DNA from: Pyrinomonadaceae bacterium
GTDB taxonomy: Bacteria; Acidobacteriota; Blastocatellia; Pyrinomonadales; Pyrinomonadaceae
Reading direction: 5' to 3'
Assembly: GCA_021228405.1 (NCBI GenBank)
Contig: JAJQRF010000012.1
Span: 1-64,000, forward strand
DNA: 64,000 nucleotides
The translations under genes were made by a program, and so were the position numbers. Shown here one piece after another: positions 41,205 through 50,756 of the stretch. The notes under the pieces were generated by a model. It was not told the DNA's origin. It searched no databases and saw only the letters and a list, made by a program, of their open reading frames with translations. Numbering within the stretch: position 1 is the stretch's first letter; the number at the start of each line of letters is the position of its first letter.

Positions 41205-41319
41205 CTCATCTCATAAATAATTATCAGGCGTTCAGAGTCCCGCCTTCAGGCGGCAATTGTTAAGCGAAACGCCTTCTAAAGAAGGAACTCTAAACCCGCT
41301 TCAATCATTTATAAGATAG
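41205..41319 (-). repeat. Dispersed foldback repeat, family A, full copy
   Basis: In reverse complement this 115-bp element aligns along its whole length with 1018-1134, including the ends CTAT.TTATAAATGATTGAAGC and TAATTATTTATGAGATGAG, and it contains GCCGCCTGAAGGCGGGACTC. Confidence 0.75.
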
Positions 41320-41507
41320 TTCCTGTAAAAATCCGCGTTTATCCGCCTGATTCGCTTTCAAAAAAGCCGGTTTCTGCATTTCTTAAAATATTTCGATATT
41401 TTTTTGAAAAAAACAGGAAACATTTTTCCATTGCCGACGATAACTCTGGATAGCCTAGATTGTCTTTCTGGTTTAGACGGTCAAATTCATTAAGGAGAAG
41501 TAAAAAA

Positions 41508-42059
41508 ATGAGTGATATTTCCGCGTTAGTCGGACAAGTTTTCCAGCAGGGGCTTGAAAATCAAGTTCTCAAACAGCAAACCGAACCGCAAACATCGGGC
41601 AAACGTTCGTTTGAAAGTTATCTGCAAAAAAACGAGCCGATGCAAAAGGTAGAAACGCCGGAAACGCAAACTGTTTCCGACGCGAAAAAGCCGAACCTTG
41701 ATGAAATCCAATCGGAACTCGAAGCCGCAAATCAAAAATACAAACAGGAATCGAGCAAACTCAACGAGATGCTTCCCGATTTTTTGCGAACTTCGCGCAC
41801 GAGTCTGCTCCGCGAGGCTTACAGCCACAATCAGGGCAAATCGATTCCGTCAAGCGATCTGCGCGGCACTCTGGAATATGTCGAAAGTGAAAGCAAAGCC
41901 GTCGAATCGATTCTGCATTCAAACAAAACTTTGACGCAGGGCGAGCTTTTGGCTTTACAGGCGCGAATGTATCAGGTCGGTCAGCATATCGAAGTAATGA
42001 GCAAGGTCGTTGACCAGATGGCTGGCGGCATCAAAACGGTTTTGAATACGAATATTTAA
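41508..42059 (+). CDS. SctI-like type III inner-rod protein candidate
   Basis: A 183-residue soluble protein. I start at ATG 41508, which has AAGGAGAAG before it. The N-terminal two thirds are polar and helical. The last 40 residues (TQGELLALQARMYQVGQHIEVMSKVVDQMAGGIKTVLNTNI) fit the pattern of SctI/YscI inner-rod proteins: L..LQ...Y.....IE..SKV......G...L. Rod proteins join the basal body of type III systems to the needle. Core components (SctV, SctN, SctC, SctJ) are absent here, so this would be an outlying part of such a locus. It precedes a lytic transglycosylase gene by 13 bp. Confidence 0.6.
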   Translation: MSDISALVGQVFQQGLENQVLKQQTEPQTSGKRSFESYLQKNEPMQKVETPETQTVSDAKKPNLDEIQSELEAANQKYKQESSKLNEMLPDFLRTSRTSLLREAYSHNQGKSIPSSDLRGTLEYVESESKAVESILHSNKTLTQGELLALQARMYQVGQHIEVMSKVVDQMAGGIKTVLNTNI

Positions 42060-42072
42060 TTTTCAGATCAAA

Positions 42073-43212
42073 ATGGCTGGCAATAATCTTAAAATTCAAA
42101 CTCCGATCATTCCGCTTGCGGCACGAACTGACGAAAAATCCGTCACGAAAACGCGCGGAAATAAAACTTTCGATGTCGAAAGAAAGTCGTTTATAGTTGA
42201 AAAACAAGACGATTTCTCACGCAACGAAGCGGAGGATTATCGTTCCGGTTCATCCGAAGAAAATTGGTTGCGCGAACGGACGGTCGAAGAATTAAAGACG
42301 CTTATCAAAGCCATCCAGCTCGGCGCGACCGATCCCTGGCAACTGACGGATCTGATTTTTTATGCGCGGCATCCCGAACTAAAAGGCGTTCCGCTCACGT
42401 CACAGCATCAGGATTTGCTCGACGAATGGAATTCGATCAGCGCATTGCTCGTGCACCCGACGCTGAACGAGATCAAGGATATTATCGGCGCGGAAGAGCT
42501 GAACGGGCTGGTAAACGAAAAAGCCGATCTCGATCAAGCATTTTCAAAAGCAAGTAATTTTAAAATAAATGCGGGAAACCTTGACAATTATACGACCCGG
42601 TATGATAACGTAATTGCCAACGCTGTTGAATGGTGTCCGGGACTTTCTCCGGCGGTTTTGAAAAGTTTATTGGCGCAGGAATCGAAATTTCATCCGACCG
42701 TTATCAACAGTTACGGTTATGCGGGAATCGCGCAGTTCGGCAGAGTGGCGGCGCGCGAAGTCGGATTGAATGTCGGCATCGCGGGTTCGGCATCCGATGA
42801 AAGACTCGATCCTTCAAAAGCGATCCCGGGTGCGGCGCGGCTTTTGAACATCAAAGCGCAACGTTTGGGCGAAATCGCCTTTTCGCGTTACGGACAGCCG
42901 GACGGCATCGAATTCTGGAAATTCGTCACGGCGGCATACAACGGCGGCGAAGGAACGGTCGCGCTGGCGATGGGAAATGCGTATCGCGTCGGTTTAGGGC
43001 AAGCGCGGGCGCAGGGTTTGGTCGGCACGGAAGCCGTCAGTTTTGCAAGACGCTATGCGTCGAAGTGGGAAAATCTAAAGGTCGGCGGAACAAATTCACC
43101 GCTCGGACTTGCGGCGGCAAGGTTTTTCCCGAATATTGCAACGCAAAAATATCACGAGATCGGAAATTACCCGACGCAAATAATGGCACGCGTTTCGGGA
43201 CATTTCCAATAA
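42073..43212 (+). CDS. Lytic transglycosylase (SLT fold)
   Basis: A 379-residue protein whose C-terminal half is a lysozyme-like transglycosylase domain. The catalytic glutamate is in SLLAQESKFHP, followed by SYGYAGIAQFG, KAIPGAARLLNIKAQRLG and FVTAAYNGGEGTVALAM. The first 160 residues are polar and helical without a Sec signal peptide. Such enzymes open peptidoglycan for assembly of envelope-spanning machines, and the absent signal peptide would be expected for export by the machine itself. It follows the SctI-like gene by 13 bp. Confidence 0.82.
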   Translation: MAGNNLKIQTPIIPLAARTDEKSVTKTRGNKTFDVERKSFIVEKQDDFSRNEAEDYRSGSSEENWLRERTVEELKTLIKAIQLGATDPWQLTDLIFYARHPELKGVPLTSQHQDLLDEWNSISALLVHPTLNEIKDIIGAEELNGLVNEKADLDQAFSKASNFKINAGNLDNYTTRYDNVIANAVEWCPGLSPAVLKSLLAQESKFHPTVINSYGYAGIAQFGRVAAREVGLNVGIAGSASDERLDPSKAIPGAARLLNIKAQRLGEIAFSRYGQPDGIEFWKFVTAAYNGGEGTVALAMGNAYRVGLGQARAQGLVGTEAVSFARRYASKWENLKVGGTNSPLGLAAARFFPNIATQKYHEIGNYPTQIMARVSGHFQ

Positions 43213-43586
43213 TATCGTTGGGGGGCGATAGACATAAACTTACTGAATTTTTCGGACTTTTGTCTGAAACATTCGTAAGTTTTTGTCTTTTAAATCACAA
43301 GTGTTTTGCGTAGTTTTAAAGGTAGAAAAAGGCAGAGTAAATAACCTTAACTCTACCCTGCCTCTTCTGAGAATGAGGTTTACCGACTTTACATAAGGTT
43401 ACTTCCAGAGAGATCGGCTCATCTCTACTTTTGCAGCCATAAAAATATTAAGCTAATCCCGTGCCGTAAATTACCTAATTCCCGATTTTTTTATAAACTG
43501 TTCATATCAGTAGATTTATTTTGTTTGATCGTAATTTGCCGAAGCTGTTTAATGAATGTGAGCCATATCCGTTTTGATTTTGTAAC
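43213..43586. other. Non-coding gap with one imperfect hairpin
   Basis: No supported gene is present. AGGCAGAGT (43330-43338) can pair with ACTCT...CTGCCT (43350-43363) with a small bulge. It is a possible weak terminator for the secretion-like operon, but no T run follows. The remainder is AT-rich upstream sequence of the FHA activator gene. Confidence 0.4.
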
Positions 43587-43600
43587 TATCAAAAATGATA
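43587..43600 (+). promoter_or_regulatory. Palindrome TATCAAAAATGATA before FHA activator
   Basis: The 14-bp near-palindrome TATCAAAAATGATA runs directly into TATAAT (43598-43603), a likely -10 box, 34-50 bp before the FHA activator start. The same sequence, in the same orientation relative to the gene, lies before the kinase gene. Confidence 0.65.
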
Positions 43601-43636
43601 TAATCGCGTTGCTCAATTGACCCCGAATAAGACTGT

Positions 43637-45499
43637 ATGAATCCTAGATTAGTAATCAATACGGGTTTACCCGAATCGCAAATAGTTTTCCTGAATATCG
43701 AAAATGGCGATTGTTTCACGCTCGGTCGAAGTGTGGAATGTGATTTGCCAATCGAGAATATTGCCGTTTCACGCCGTCATTGCACGATCACACGCGTTTC
43801 CGATGATTTTCGCCTTGACGATCTGAAAAGTCATAACGGCACTTTTATCAACGGATCGAAGGTTGAATCACAGATTTTGCAACATGGCGACCGCATCGAT
43901 CTGGGGAATTTACAAGTGATGTTTCTCCTACAGGAAAATGAAGAGAATTACGGCTTCCAAGTCGAAATTGACGACGGTTCGCTCGTCACCAATTCAACTG
44001 TCAGAATATTTCCACACCACGATACGGCAGAGTTTTCGTCTGATCTGAATACGCTTGTCAAGCTCGGCAAAGCGATCAACGAAATCAAAAGCCGCGTTCT
44101 TCTTCAACGCCGATTTCTCGAAATTATTTTTGAATTCATTCCGGCTCGACGCGGCGCAATACTGCTTACCGACAGCGACCTTCACACGATGCAATCCGTT
44201 TCATTCACGGCAAAAAACGTCGTCCCGACCGAGCCGATGCAGTTGAGCAGAACGGTTTGCCGGCAGGTTCTCACAGAGCAGACCGCGCTTTTGAGTAACG
44301 ATCTTCTAGATTCTCAACTAAATACCGCAGAAAGTCTGATTTCTTCGCAGGTTTCCGCGCTTTTGTCCGTCCCGCTCAGGATCGGCGAAAAAAAGGGATT
44401 GATATATCTCGATACGAACAAACCCGAAACTCAATTTACAGAAAATCATCTCGAACAGCTGACGGCTGTTTCATTCGTCATTTCAGCCGCCCTGACCCAG
44501 ACCGAATCGCTCGAAAATCTGCGCGAAGAAAATGCGCTCCTGCGTCAGGAACGGCGGATCGAAACCGATATGATCGGCGAAAGCCCTGCGATGGAAAAGA
44601 TTTTTGCCTTGATCTCAAAAGTTGCGCCGACCGACTCGAACGTCTTGATAACCGGTGAATCGGGGACGGGAAAAGAACTGTTAGCCAAAGCCGTTCACCG
44701 CAACAGTCTGCGCCGCGAGAAAATATTTGTTGCTATAAACTGCGCGACTCTGAGCGAAAACCTGCTCGAATCCGAACTTTTCGGACACGAAAAAGGCGCA
44801 TTCACGGGCGCGGTTCAACAGAAAAAAGGAAAACTCGAAATAGCCGAAGGCGGAACGCTTTTTCTCGATGAGATCGGTGAACTGGCTTTGCCGTTGCAGG
44901 CAAAAATTTTGCGCGTTTTACAGGAACGCGAATTTGAACGCGTCGGCGGTTTGCATCCGATCAAAGCCGACATTCGCCTGATCGCCGCGACCAACCGCGA
45001 TCTGAAAGAAGAAGTAAAGCAAGGAAAATTTCGCGAAGACCTGTTTTTCCGGCTCGATGTCATCAAAATAGCAATGCCGCCACTCCGCGAAAGAAAATCG
45101 GATATTGCGCTTTTAGCGCGCCATTTCGTCAAAGTTCACGCTGAAAAATGCAGCCGCAATGTCACGGGAATTTCAGATAAAGCGCGAATAATCTTAACCG
45201 CTTACGATTGGACGGGAAACGTTCGCCAACTCGAAAATGCCATCGAACGGGCAATCGTGCTCGGCTCGACAGAGCTGGTCGAACCCGAAGATTTACCCGA
45301 TGAGATCATCGAATTTTCGCTTTCCGCCAAAAACCCGGACGGAAACTTTCACGAAAGAACGAAAGCCGCTAAACAAAAAATAATCAGAGAAGAACTGGAA
45401 AAATGCGGCGGCAACCATTCCGAAGCCGCCCGCCTGCTCGGAATTCATCCGAACAATTTGCATCGGCTGATGAAAAATCTGGGAATGAAAACCGACTAG
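43637..45499 (+). CDS. FHA-GAF sigma-54 activator
   Basis: A 620-residue enhancer-binding protein with an unusual input side. The N-terminal FHA domain (about 5-100; [13 protein letters not shown] and SHNGTFING motifs) would bind phosphothreonine. A GAF-like domain spans about 145-290. The AAA+ domain (about 315-545) has Walker A GESGTGKE, the sigma-54 loop GAFTGA and Walker [11 protein letters not shown] Fis-type helix-turn-helix ends it ([22 protein letters not shown]). Its 3' end overlaps that of the convergent Ser/Thr kinase gene by 4 bp, the natural source of an FHA ligand. A consensus sigma-54 promoter lies just beyond the kinase. Confidence 0.9.
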   Translation: MNPRLVINTGLPESQIVFLNIENGDCFTLGRSVECDLPIENIAVSRRHCTITRVSDDFRLDDLKSHNGTFINGSKVESQILQHGDRIDLGNLQVMFLLQENEENYGFQVEIDDGSLVTNSTVRIFPHHDTAEFSSDLNTLVKLGKAINEIKSRVLLQRRFLEIIFEFIPARRGAILLTDSDLHTMQSVSFTAKNVVPTEPMQLSRTVCRQVLTEQTALLSNDLLDSQLNTAESLISSQVSALLSVPLRIGEKKGLIYLDTNKPETQFTENHLEQLTAVSFVISAALTQTESLENLREENALLRQERRIETDMIGESPAMEKIFALISKVAPTDSNVLITGESGTGKELLAKAVHRNSLRREKIFVAINCATLSENLLESELFGHEKGAFTGAVQQKKGKLEIAEGGTLFLDEIGELALPLQAKILRVLQEREFERVGGLHPIKADIRLIAATNRDLKEEVKQGKFREDLFFRLDVIKIAMPPLRERKSDIALLARHFVKVHAEKCSRNVTGISDKARIILTAYDWTGNVRQLENAIERAIVLGSTELVEPEDLPDEIIEFSLSAKNPDGNFHERTKAAKQKIIREELEKCGGNHSEAARLLGIHPNNLHRLMKNLGMKTD

Positions 45500-48228
45500 A
45501 AATTCTCGAACAAAACAATGTCGTGGCGAATCGTGCCGCGTGAATAGACGATCTGTCTGCCGTCCTTTGACCAATCGAAGTTAAAAATGCGGTCGGCGGA
45601 AAAGTCGGTCAGCTTTTGCGGTTCGCCGCCGTTTAAGGGTTGGGTGAAAAGATTGGAAACGCCCGCCTCCGTCGAAATGAAAGCAACCGATTTCGCATCG
45701 GGTGTCCACCGCAGGATCGGCGGAAACTCGGGCGAACGGTCGATTTTATCGGCTTTGAGCGATTGCAGAAGTTTCCCGTTCTCAACCGAAACGATACCGA
45801 GTTTTATCTGCGAATTTTTATCCCGCACCAGACAGGCGATCTGTTTTCCGTCGGGTGAAATTGCCGCCCAATGCGCTTCAAAATCGGTCAGCTTTTGCGG
45901 TTCACCGCTTTCGATCGGTATTTTCCAGAGCGCAAAACCCTGATCGTTTCTCGAATAAATAACGGTTTTTCCGTCAGGCGTAATTTGCGGGAAAGACTCG
46001 CCGTTTTGTCCGCTCAACTGTTTGCGGTTTGCGCCGTCCGCGTCCATTCGCCAGATGTGTGAACTGCCGCCGCGTGTCGAAACAAACACGATAAATTTTC
46101 CGTCTGCCGAAACGACCGGGTAATCTTCGGACGATTTGTCATATGTCAGCGGTCGACGATTGATTCCGTCCGCGTCCATTTGCCAGATGTCACGGCTTCC
46201 GTTTTCGGAGGAAACGTAGATTATTTTTCCGTCAGGCGCGAAAATGAGTCCGTTTGTCCCGTCTGAAACACTTTTTTCGATCAACGAACTTCGTGCAAAA
46301 TCATCGCCCGGCGCGCGGTAAATGTTTGAAGTTTTATCGTCTTTGACGGCAAGCAGAAAATTTCCGTCCGCCGAAAGACTGATGTTCGTGTAATCGCTCA
46401 GATCGTCGCCGATCTTTTCAGCGTTGTTTTCCTCTATCGAAATACGAAAGATTTGATATAAGCCCTTTCCCGCGTCCGCTGTCAGCATCAGTTCGTTCGG
46501 CTCCTGCGTTCGCACGAGCTTGCCGATTCGTGCCCATTTTTGCGAAGTCAAACTTCTTTCCGCGCCGCCTTCAACCGCAAACTCATTGATCGTCATCTGT
46601 TCTCCGTCAGCATTACGCCTTCCTGCCGCACAGATGATCTTTTTTCCGTCCGCCGACCACGTCAAACCGCTTCGTTTGGGAATCAGATAAAACTCCGGCT
46701 GTTTTTTTTCGGACACGGTGCGCTGATTTTGCCCATCCGCTTCGGCAATAATTATGCGGTCGGTTCCCGCTTCCGAATTACGGCTCAAAAAGGCGATCCG
46801 GCTTCCGTCAGGCGAAAATGAAACGCTCGAATCGACGTTTTTGGCGATCAACTGCGACGTTTCGCTGAGGATCGGAATTTTGAATAAATTGCCAACCCCG
46901 TCCTTACCGAAGATCGAGTAATAAACCGATTTGCTGTCGGGTGAAAAACTCAAACCGCTGTAACTCTTAAAGTCCGGCGCGATCAGGATTCTGCCGCCTG
47001 TTTCATCCGTCTGTCTGAGCCAAAGCCCGTGTTTTCCGCCATCTTCCTGAACATAAACAACGAATTTCCCGTCCGGTGAAATAACGGCATTTACGATATT
47101 TCCGTTTGCCGACAGGGGTTTGACGTTTTTCTGTTTGGGCGCGCCGGAGTTTTTTGCGAAATATTGAAAGATGAAAAATCCCGTGGTAATCATCAAAAAT
47201 AAGGCACCGAAAGACGAAATAAATTTCCAGCGGGATTCCGTTTTTTCGATCACGGTCGGCAGATTTAATTCCTGTGCCGTTTCGACCTTATTTTCAAGCG
47301 TTAACAAAGATTTCGCGTTTTCCGGTGTAGGATGTCCCTGCGAGTTGCGGAAAAACGCGGCACTGTCGATAAACGAACGGCATTTCTTCAGTTCGGCGGC
47401 AAATTCGGCGGCATTTTTCCAACGTTCGTTCTTGTCTTTCTTCAAAGCAACTGTGACCGCATTTTCGATCTCGGCGGTGACACCCGGCGCAAATTCTTTT
47501 AACAAAGGCAACGGACGTTCGAGCACAACGGCAATTACATCGCTGATCGTCTTGCCCTGAAACGGTTTTTGTCCCGTGAGCATTTCAAAAAGAACGACTC
47601 CCAGACTCCAAATGTCGGTTCGTTCGTCAATGTCGCTTTGTCCCCGCAACTGTTCGGGCGACATATAATTAACCGTTCCGATTATCATTCCGGCTTTGGT
47701 CTGAATAAGCGAAGCGGTCGAAAGTTCGGGGTTGAAATTTTGCGCGCTGTCAGACGTAAGAAGTTTTGCCAAACCAAAGTCCAGAACCTTTACATAACCG
47801 TCAGGCAGGATCATCAGATTTTCGGGTTTGATGTCGCGGTGAATGAGATTTGCACGATGCGCCGCCGTCAGAGCGTTTGCGGTTTGAATCGCAATATCCA
47901 GAATCTCACTGAGCGATAGAACATTTTTGGAAATCTTCTCACGCAGGGTTTCTCCCTCGATCAATTCGGTCACAATGTAATGATAATTTTCAAATTGTCC
48001 GAAATCGTAAACCGTCACGATATTCGGATGGCTGAGTGCGGAAACGGCTTTCGCTTCACGCCGAAAACGGTCGAGATTTTCTTTACTGTCGTTTTTTTTG
48101 AGAATCTTGAGCGCGATCGTTCGTTCCATCTGAGTGTCGTAGGCGGCATAGACCTCTCCCATTCCGCCGGCACCGAGCATTGTGCGAATTTCATAACGGT
48201 CGATCTTTTTTCCGGTTGTGAGAATCAT
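45496..48228 (-). CDS. Ser/Thr protein kinase with PD40 propeller
   Basis: A 910-residue membrane kinase. The PknB-type kinase domain (about 10-270) has the glycine loop [10 protein letters not shown], catalytic [18 protein letters not shown] and the activation-end [13 protein letters not shown]. After a linker comes one membrane helix at about 337-357. The extracytoplasmic part is a TolB/WD40-like propeller of many PD40 repeats ([36 protein letters not shown]). The design couples outside sensing to cytoplasmic phosphorylation. It is convergent with the FHA activator and shares its upstream palindrome. Confidence 0.92.
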   Translation of the reverse strand: MILTTGKKIDRYEIRTMLGAGGMGEVYAAYDTQMERTIALKILKKNDSKENLDRFRREAKAVSALSHPNIVTVYDFGQFENYHYIVTELIEGETLREKISKNVLSLSEILDIAIQTANALTAAHRANLIHRDIKPENLMILPDGYVKVLDFGLAKLLTSDSAQNFNPELSTASLIQTKAGMIIGTVNYMSPEQLRGQSDIDERTDIWSLGVVLFEMLTGQKPFQGKTISDVIAVVLERPLPLLKEFAPGVTAEIENAVTVALKKDKNERWKNAAEFAAELKKCRSFIDSAAFFRNSQGHPTPENAKSLLTLENKVETAQELNLPTVIEKTESRWKFISSFGALFLMITTGFFIFQYFAKNSGAPKQKNVKPLSANGNIVNAVISPDGKFVVYVQEDGGKHGLWLRQTDETGGRILIAPDFKSYSGLSFSPDSKSVYYSIFGKDGVGNLFKIPILSETSQLIAKNVDSSVSFSPDGSRIAFLSRNSEAGTDRIIIAEADGQNQRTVSEKKQPEFYLIPKRSGLTWSADGKKIICAAGRRNADGEQMTINEFAVEGGAERSLTSQKWARIGKLVRTQEPNELMLTADAGKGLYQIFRISIEENNAEKIGDDLSDYTNISLSADGNFLLAVKDDKTSNIYRAPGDDFARSSLIEKSVSDGTNGLIFAPDGKIIYVSSENGSRDIWQMDADGINRRPLTYDKSSEDYPVVSADGKFIVFVSTRGGSSHIWRMDADGANRKQLSGQNGESFPQITPDGKTVIYSRNDQGFALWKIPIESGEPQKLTDFEAHWAAISPDGKQIACLVRDKNSQIKLGIVSVENGKLLQSLKADKIDRSPEFPPILRWTPDAKSVAFISTEAGVSNLFTQPLNGGEPQKLTDFSADRIFNFDWSKDGRQIVYSRGTIRHDIVLFENF

Positions 48229-48252
48229 TTCACCAACTTCGTTGTGATTTTA

Positions 48253-48287
48253 TATCAAAAATTATATTTTAACTATCATTTTTGATA
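48253..48287 (-). promoter_or_regulatory. Two palindrome copies upstream of the kinase
   Basis: TATCATTTTTGATA (48274-48287), the exact reverse complement of the FHA-gene site, and TATCAAAAATTATA (48253-48266, one mismatch) lie 25-60 bp before the kinase start. Confidence 0.65.
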
Positions 48288-48341
48288 TGCATTTACGCTT
48301 TCCAACATTTATTTTCCCTTAATTTTCAATCCGATTGAAAA

Positions 48342-48356
48342 TGGCACACGCATTGC
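48342..48356 (+). promoter_or_regulatory. Consensus sigma-54 promoter
   Basis: TGGCAC-ACGCA-TTGC has the exact -24/-12 spacing. It points into the 48461 gene, about 100 bp ahead of its start, and lies beside the FHA/sigma-54 activator and kinase genes. Confidence 0.85.
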
Positions 48357-48460
48357 GGTTCGCATCGATCGAATCCGACTAAAAAACTGCCCGGCGGCTG
48401 ATTGACGCGATTCGACGATCAATTTTTATCTAATATTAAAGAACAGGAGAAAAATTAAAT

Positions 48461-48826
48461 ATGCCAAATACCGCGCAAGGTTATTGTGAAGAGTTTTGTC
48501 GTTCGATACACCCCGAGGGATTTAGAACCGGAAACTGGTTCGGCAGACTTTTAGCCTTTAAATATCAGATACTTAATTTTTTCGGAACGGATTATTCGGA
48601 AGAAGAGTTTCGCACCAAAATAAATGACGGTTCGATCAAAATAATCAGTATTTCCGAACCGAACATCACTAATGCCAGTTTTGGAGATGACATAAATTCT
48701 CCGGGAACGATCAATGGAACTTTCGCTATCGAAGCCGAAGTTGACGGTGTCAAACACGCCGCGACTCTTACCTTTGAACACGAAGTAAAATGGTCTATTC
48801 ATGCTACGAGAACGACTTTATCCTGA
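48461..48826 (+). CDS. Orphan protein under sigma-54 promoter
   Basis: A 121-residue protein I do not recognise. It is soluble, without a signal peptide. It has two cysteines near the N-terminus (GYCEEFCRSIHPEGF) and a beta-rich C-terminal half (TINGTFAIEAEVDGVKHAATLTFEHEVKWSIHA). AGGAGA lies 13 nt before the ATG. The consensus sigma-54 promoter upstream and the neighbouring FHA activator make it the most likely local target of that regulator. An ORF in another frame overlaps on the minus strand but lacks such support. Confidence 0.7.
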   Translation: MPNTAQGYCEEFCRSIHPEGFRTGNWFGRLLAFKYQILNFFGTDYSEEEFRTKINDGSIKIISISEPNITNASFGDDINSPGTINGTFAIEAEVDGVKHAATLTFEHEVKWSIHATRTTLS

Positions 48827-48904
48827 ATCACGAACCGTTTTTCAAAACCAAACTACAATTAAGGCAAGCGGTTTTATTGTAACTGTAGTTTGGTTTATAC
48901 GAAT

Positions 48905-50449
48905 TTACTCATCACGCTCAACTTCGTGCGAAAATCCGAATTTTTCGCTTCCGCCTTTCCCCGCACAATTTCCCGGATTGGCAATACAGTAACGCACAAT
49001 TCCCGCCTGAAGCTGTAGGGAATAATTAAGCGAAACGCCTTCGGGAGTGATCGGTTCGCCCGATTTCACGTTCCGAAAATAAGAATTGAAAAATCTTTCA
49101 TTACAAGGGTCTTTGGTCGTTTCTATTTTTTTATATACCGGCAAAATTTCCGAGCCGGCGTGACAGGCAAGACACGATTGACGCGGGTTATCGACCGGAC
49201 CGTTTAATCTTCCGCCGCAACCGAGATGCTGTTTAAGATCGGTAAAAATAAAGTTTTCCCGCAATTTTTCGGACGGCTGATCGAAATTTACGCCGGGATC
49301 GTTTCCGAACATCAGCCCGACAGGTTCGACCTTTTCCCAGTCCGATTTGGCATCGGTGCGTTCATCAAAGACGCTTTTCGCATTTTTGTTATAAATGAAT
49401 GTTCCGAACACCCAACCTGTCGTTCTATCGGCACGATGATCGCGGACGGCGACATCCATCTGTAAAAGTCTTAAGCCGGGAAAGCATTTTTTGAAATTTT
49501 CATCGTTTTTCAGACAGTTTTGCTCGTTGAAAAATGAATTGTCCTTTGAATTGCGGTATTTGTAGCGATTCGTGTCGGCATTCCAGATCAGCCTGCTTCC
49601 GGCAAGATTCGGGGCTTCCGTATCGCTAGCGTTCGTGAAAAGTAATTTAATAACCACGGTTCCGTCGGGAAAATCCATTTTCCCGATCTTCTCCAGATCG
49701 GGATATTTTGACGAATCACGTTCGTGAACGGTCATTTCCTCCCAAACCTTCGCGATAGTCATTGCGCCCTTCGCATTGTAGAATGCGACTCCCCAATTCT
49801 GCACGGGCGAGGTATCAGGACAGAGTTTTTCTTCGCTGTCCTGAAAATTAGCGGGCGAAGACGGACACATTTCTCCGGGATCGGGCGAATCCAGTTCGGC
49901 TCGGCACGAACATCTTTCAGCCGTCAATCCGTGTAAAAACTCGCGTGAACCCGAATTTCTTTCCGCACCCGTCTTTTCGCGGTAATTGACGTGAAGCCAG
50001 GGCGCGTGAAACCAATCGCGGACTTTATTCGTTTTCACGTTCCAATCATTTTCAATATTGCCTTTATAAGCATATTTTAAAACTTCGACAATATACCGTT
50101 TGGCTATTTTTTTTCTTTCCGCGTAAGGTTTTGAAACGTCAAAGATCATCGCGAACTCTTTCTTTTGCCATTCCTGTGATTCGGAAACAGGAATTCGCGG
50201 ATAATCCTGCTTTAGCTCAAATATCGGAAACTTCTTCGGATCGTTCCGATTTTCCCTGCGCCACCAGTCGGGCGGTGCATATTTGTCACTAAAACTCGGA
50301 AATAATTTTGGGGGAGAACCGATTTTCAAAACATTGGATTGATATTTTGGTGAAGACTGATTTTCGCTTAAAAAGTTACAGGCGGAAAGACACAATACCG
50401 CAGATACGAAAAGCGCGTAAAGCGTAATCGTTAAAAGCTTTCTTCTCAT
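48905..50449 (-). CDS. Exported lipoprotein with one haem-c site
   Basis: About 514 residues, starting at ATG 50449 behind AAGGAG; the frame is open further upstream. It has a lipobox (VLCLSAC). The long mature part contains many cysteines (ERCSCRAELDSPDPGEMC, EKLCPD, QNCLKNDENFKKCFPG). One haem c motif, CLACH, occurs near the C-terminus in PRQSCLACHAGSE. Spacing and the many acidic/aromatic segments suggest a multi-domain periplasmic or outer-membrane electron-transfer or oxidoreductase protein, but I recognise no family. It is monocistronic, and the gap to the DUF1003 gene (50450-50756) holds only a GCCGGA-CA-TCCGGC palindrome at 50488-50501. Confidence 0.7.
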   Translation of the reverse strand: MRRKLLTITLYALFVSAVLCLSACNFLSENQSSPKYQSNVLKIGSPPKLFPSFSDKYAPPDWWRRENRNDPKKFPIFELKQDYPRIPVSESQEWQKKEFAMIFDVSKPYAERKKIAKRYIVEVLKYAYKGNIENDWNVKTNKVRDWFHAPWLHVNYREKTGAERNSGSREFLHGLTAERCSCRAELDSPDPGEMCPSSPANFQDSEEKLCPDTSPVQNWGVAFYNAKGAMTIAKVWEEMTVHERDSSKYPDLEKIGKMDFPDGTVVIKLLFTNASDTEAPNLAGSRLIWNADTNRYKYRNSKDNSFFNEQNCLKNDENFKKCFPGLRLLQMDVAVRDHRADRTTGWVFGTFIYNKNAKSVFDERTDAKSDWEKVEPVGLMFGNDPGVNFDQPSEKLRENFIFTDLKQHLGCGGRLNGPVDNPRQSCLACHAGSEILPVYKKIETTKDPCNERFFNSYFRNVKSGEPITPEGVSLNYSLQLQAGIVRYCIANPGNCAGKGGSEKFGFSHEVERDE

Positions 50450-50756
50450 CAGTTTACTCCTTGAGATAAGAGCCGGAAAAGCATCTCGCCGGACATCCGG
50501 CAATTCCGATACAAAGATTCGACATTGGTATTTTCACCGAAATACTCGAATGGATTTGATTTTGATGGTATTTACGACTCAACCGGAAAAACCGAAAACT
50601 TCTTAAAGTTATCCGTGTTTGATCACTTACCGATAAAGTCCGATGAATCATCACGGCTCTTGATTTTTATCTCATTTATATATGGATAAAGTCGGCAAAA
50701 CATTACATCATTTTTTCACTTACGCCTTCAGAAATATAATACTGCCCGAAGTTCTA

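Noticed and set aside
43183-43198. TGGCACGCGTTTCGGG as a third sigma-54 promoter
   Set aside because: The -12 TTGC element is absent and the site lies inside the transglycosylase gene.
42073-43212. Phage endolysin or prophage remnant
   Set aside because: The transglycosylase sits with chaperone-like and rod-like genes; no capsid, tail, terminase or integrase genes are near.
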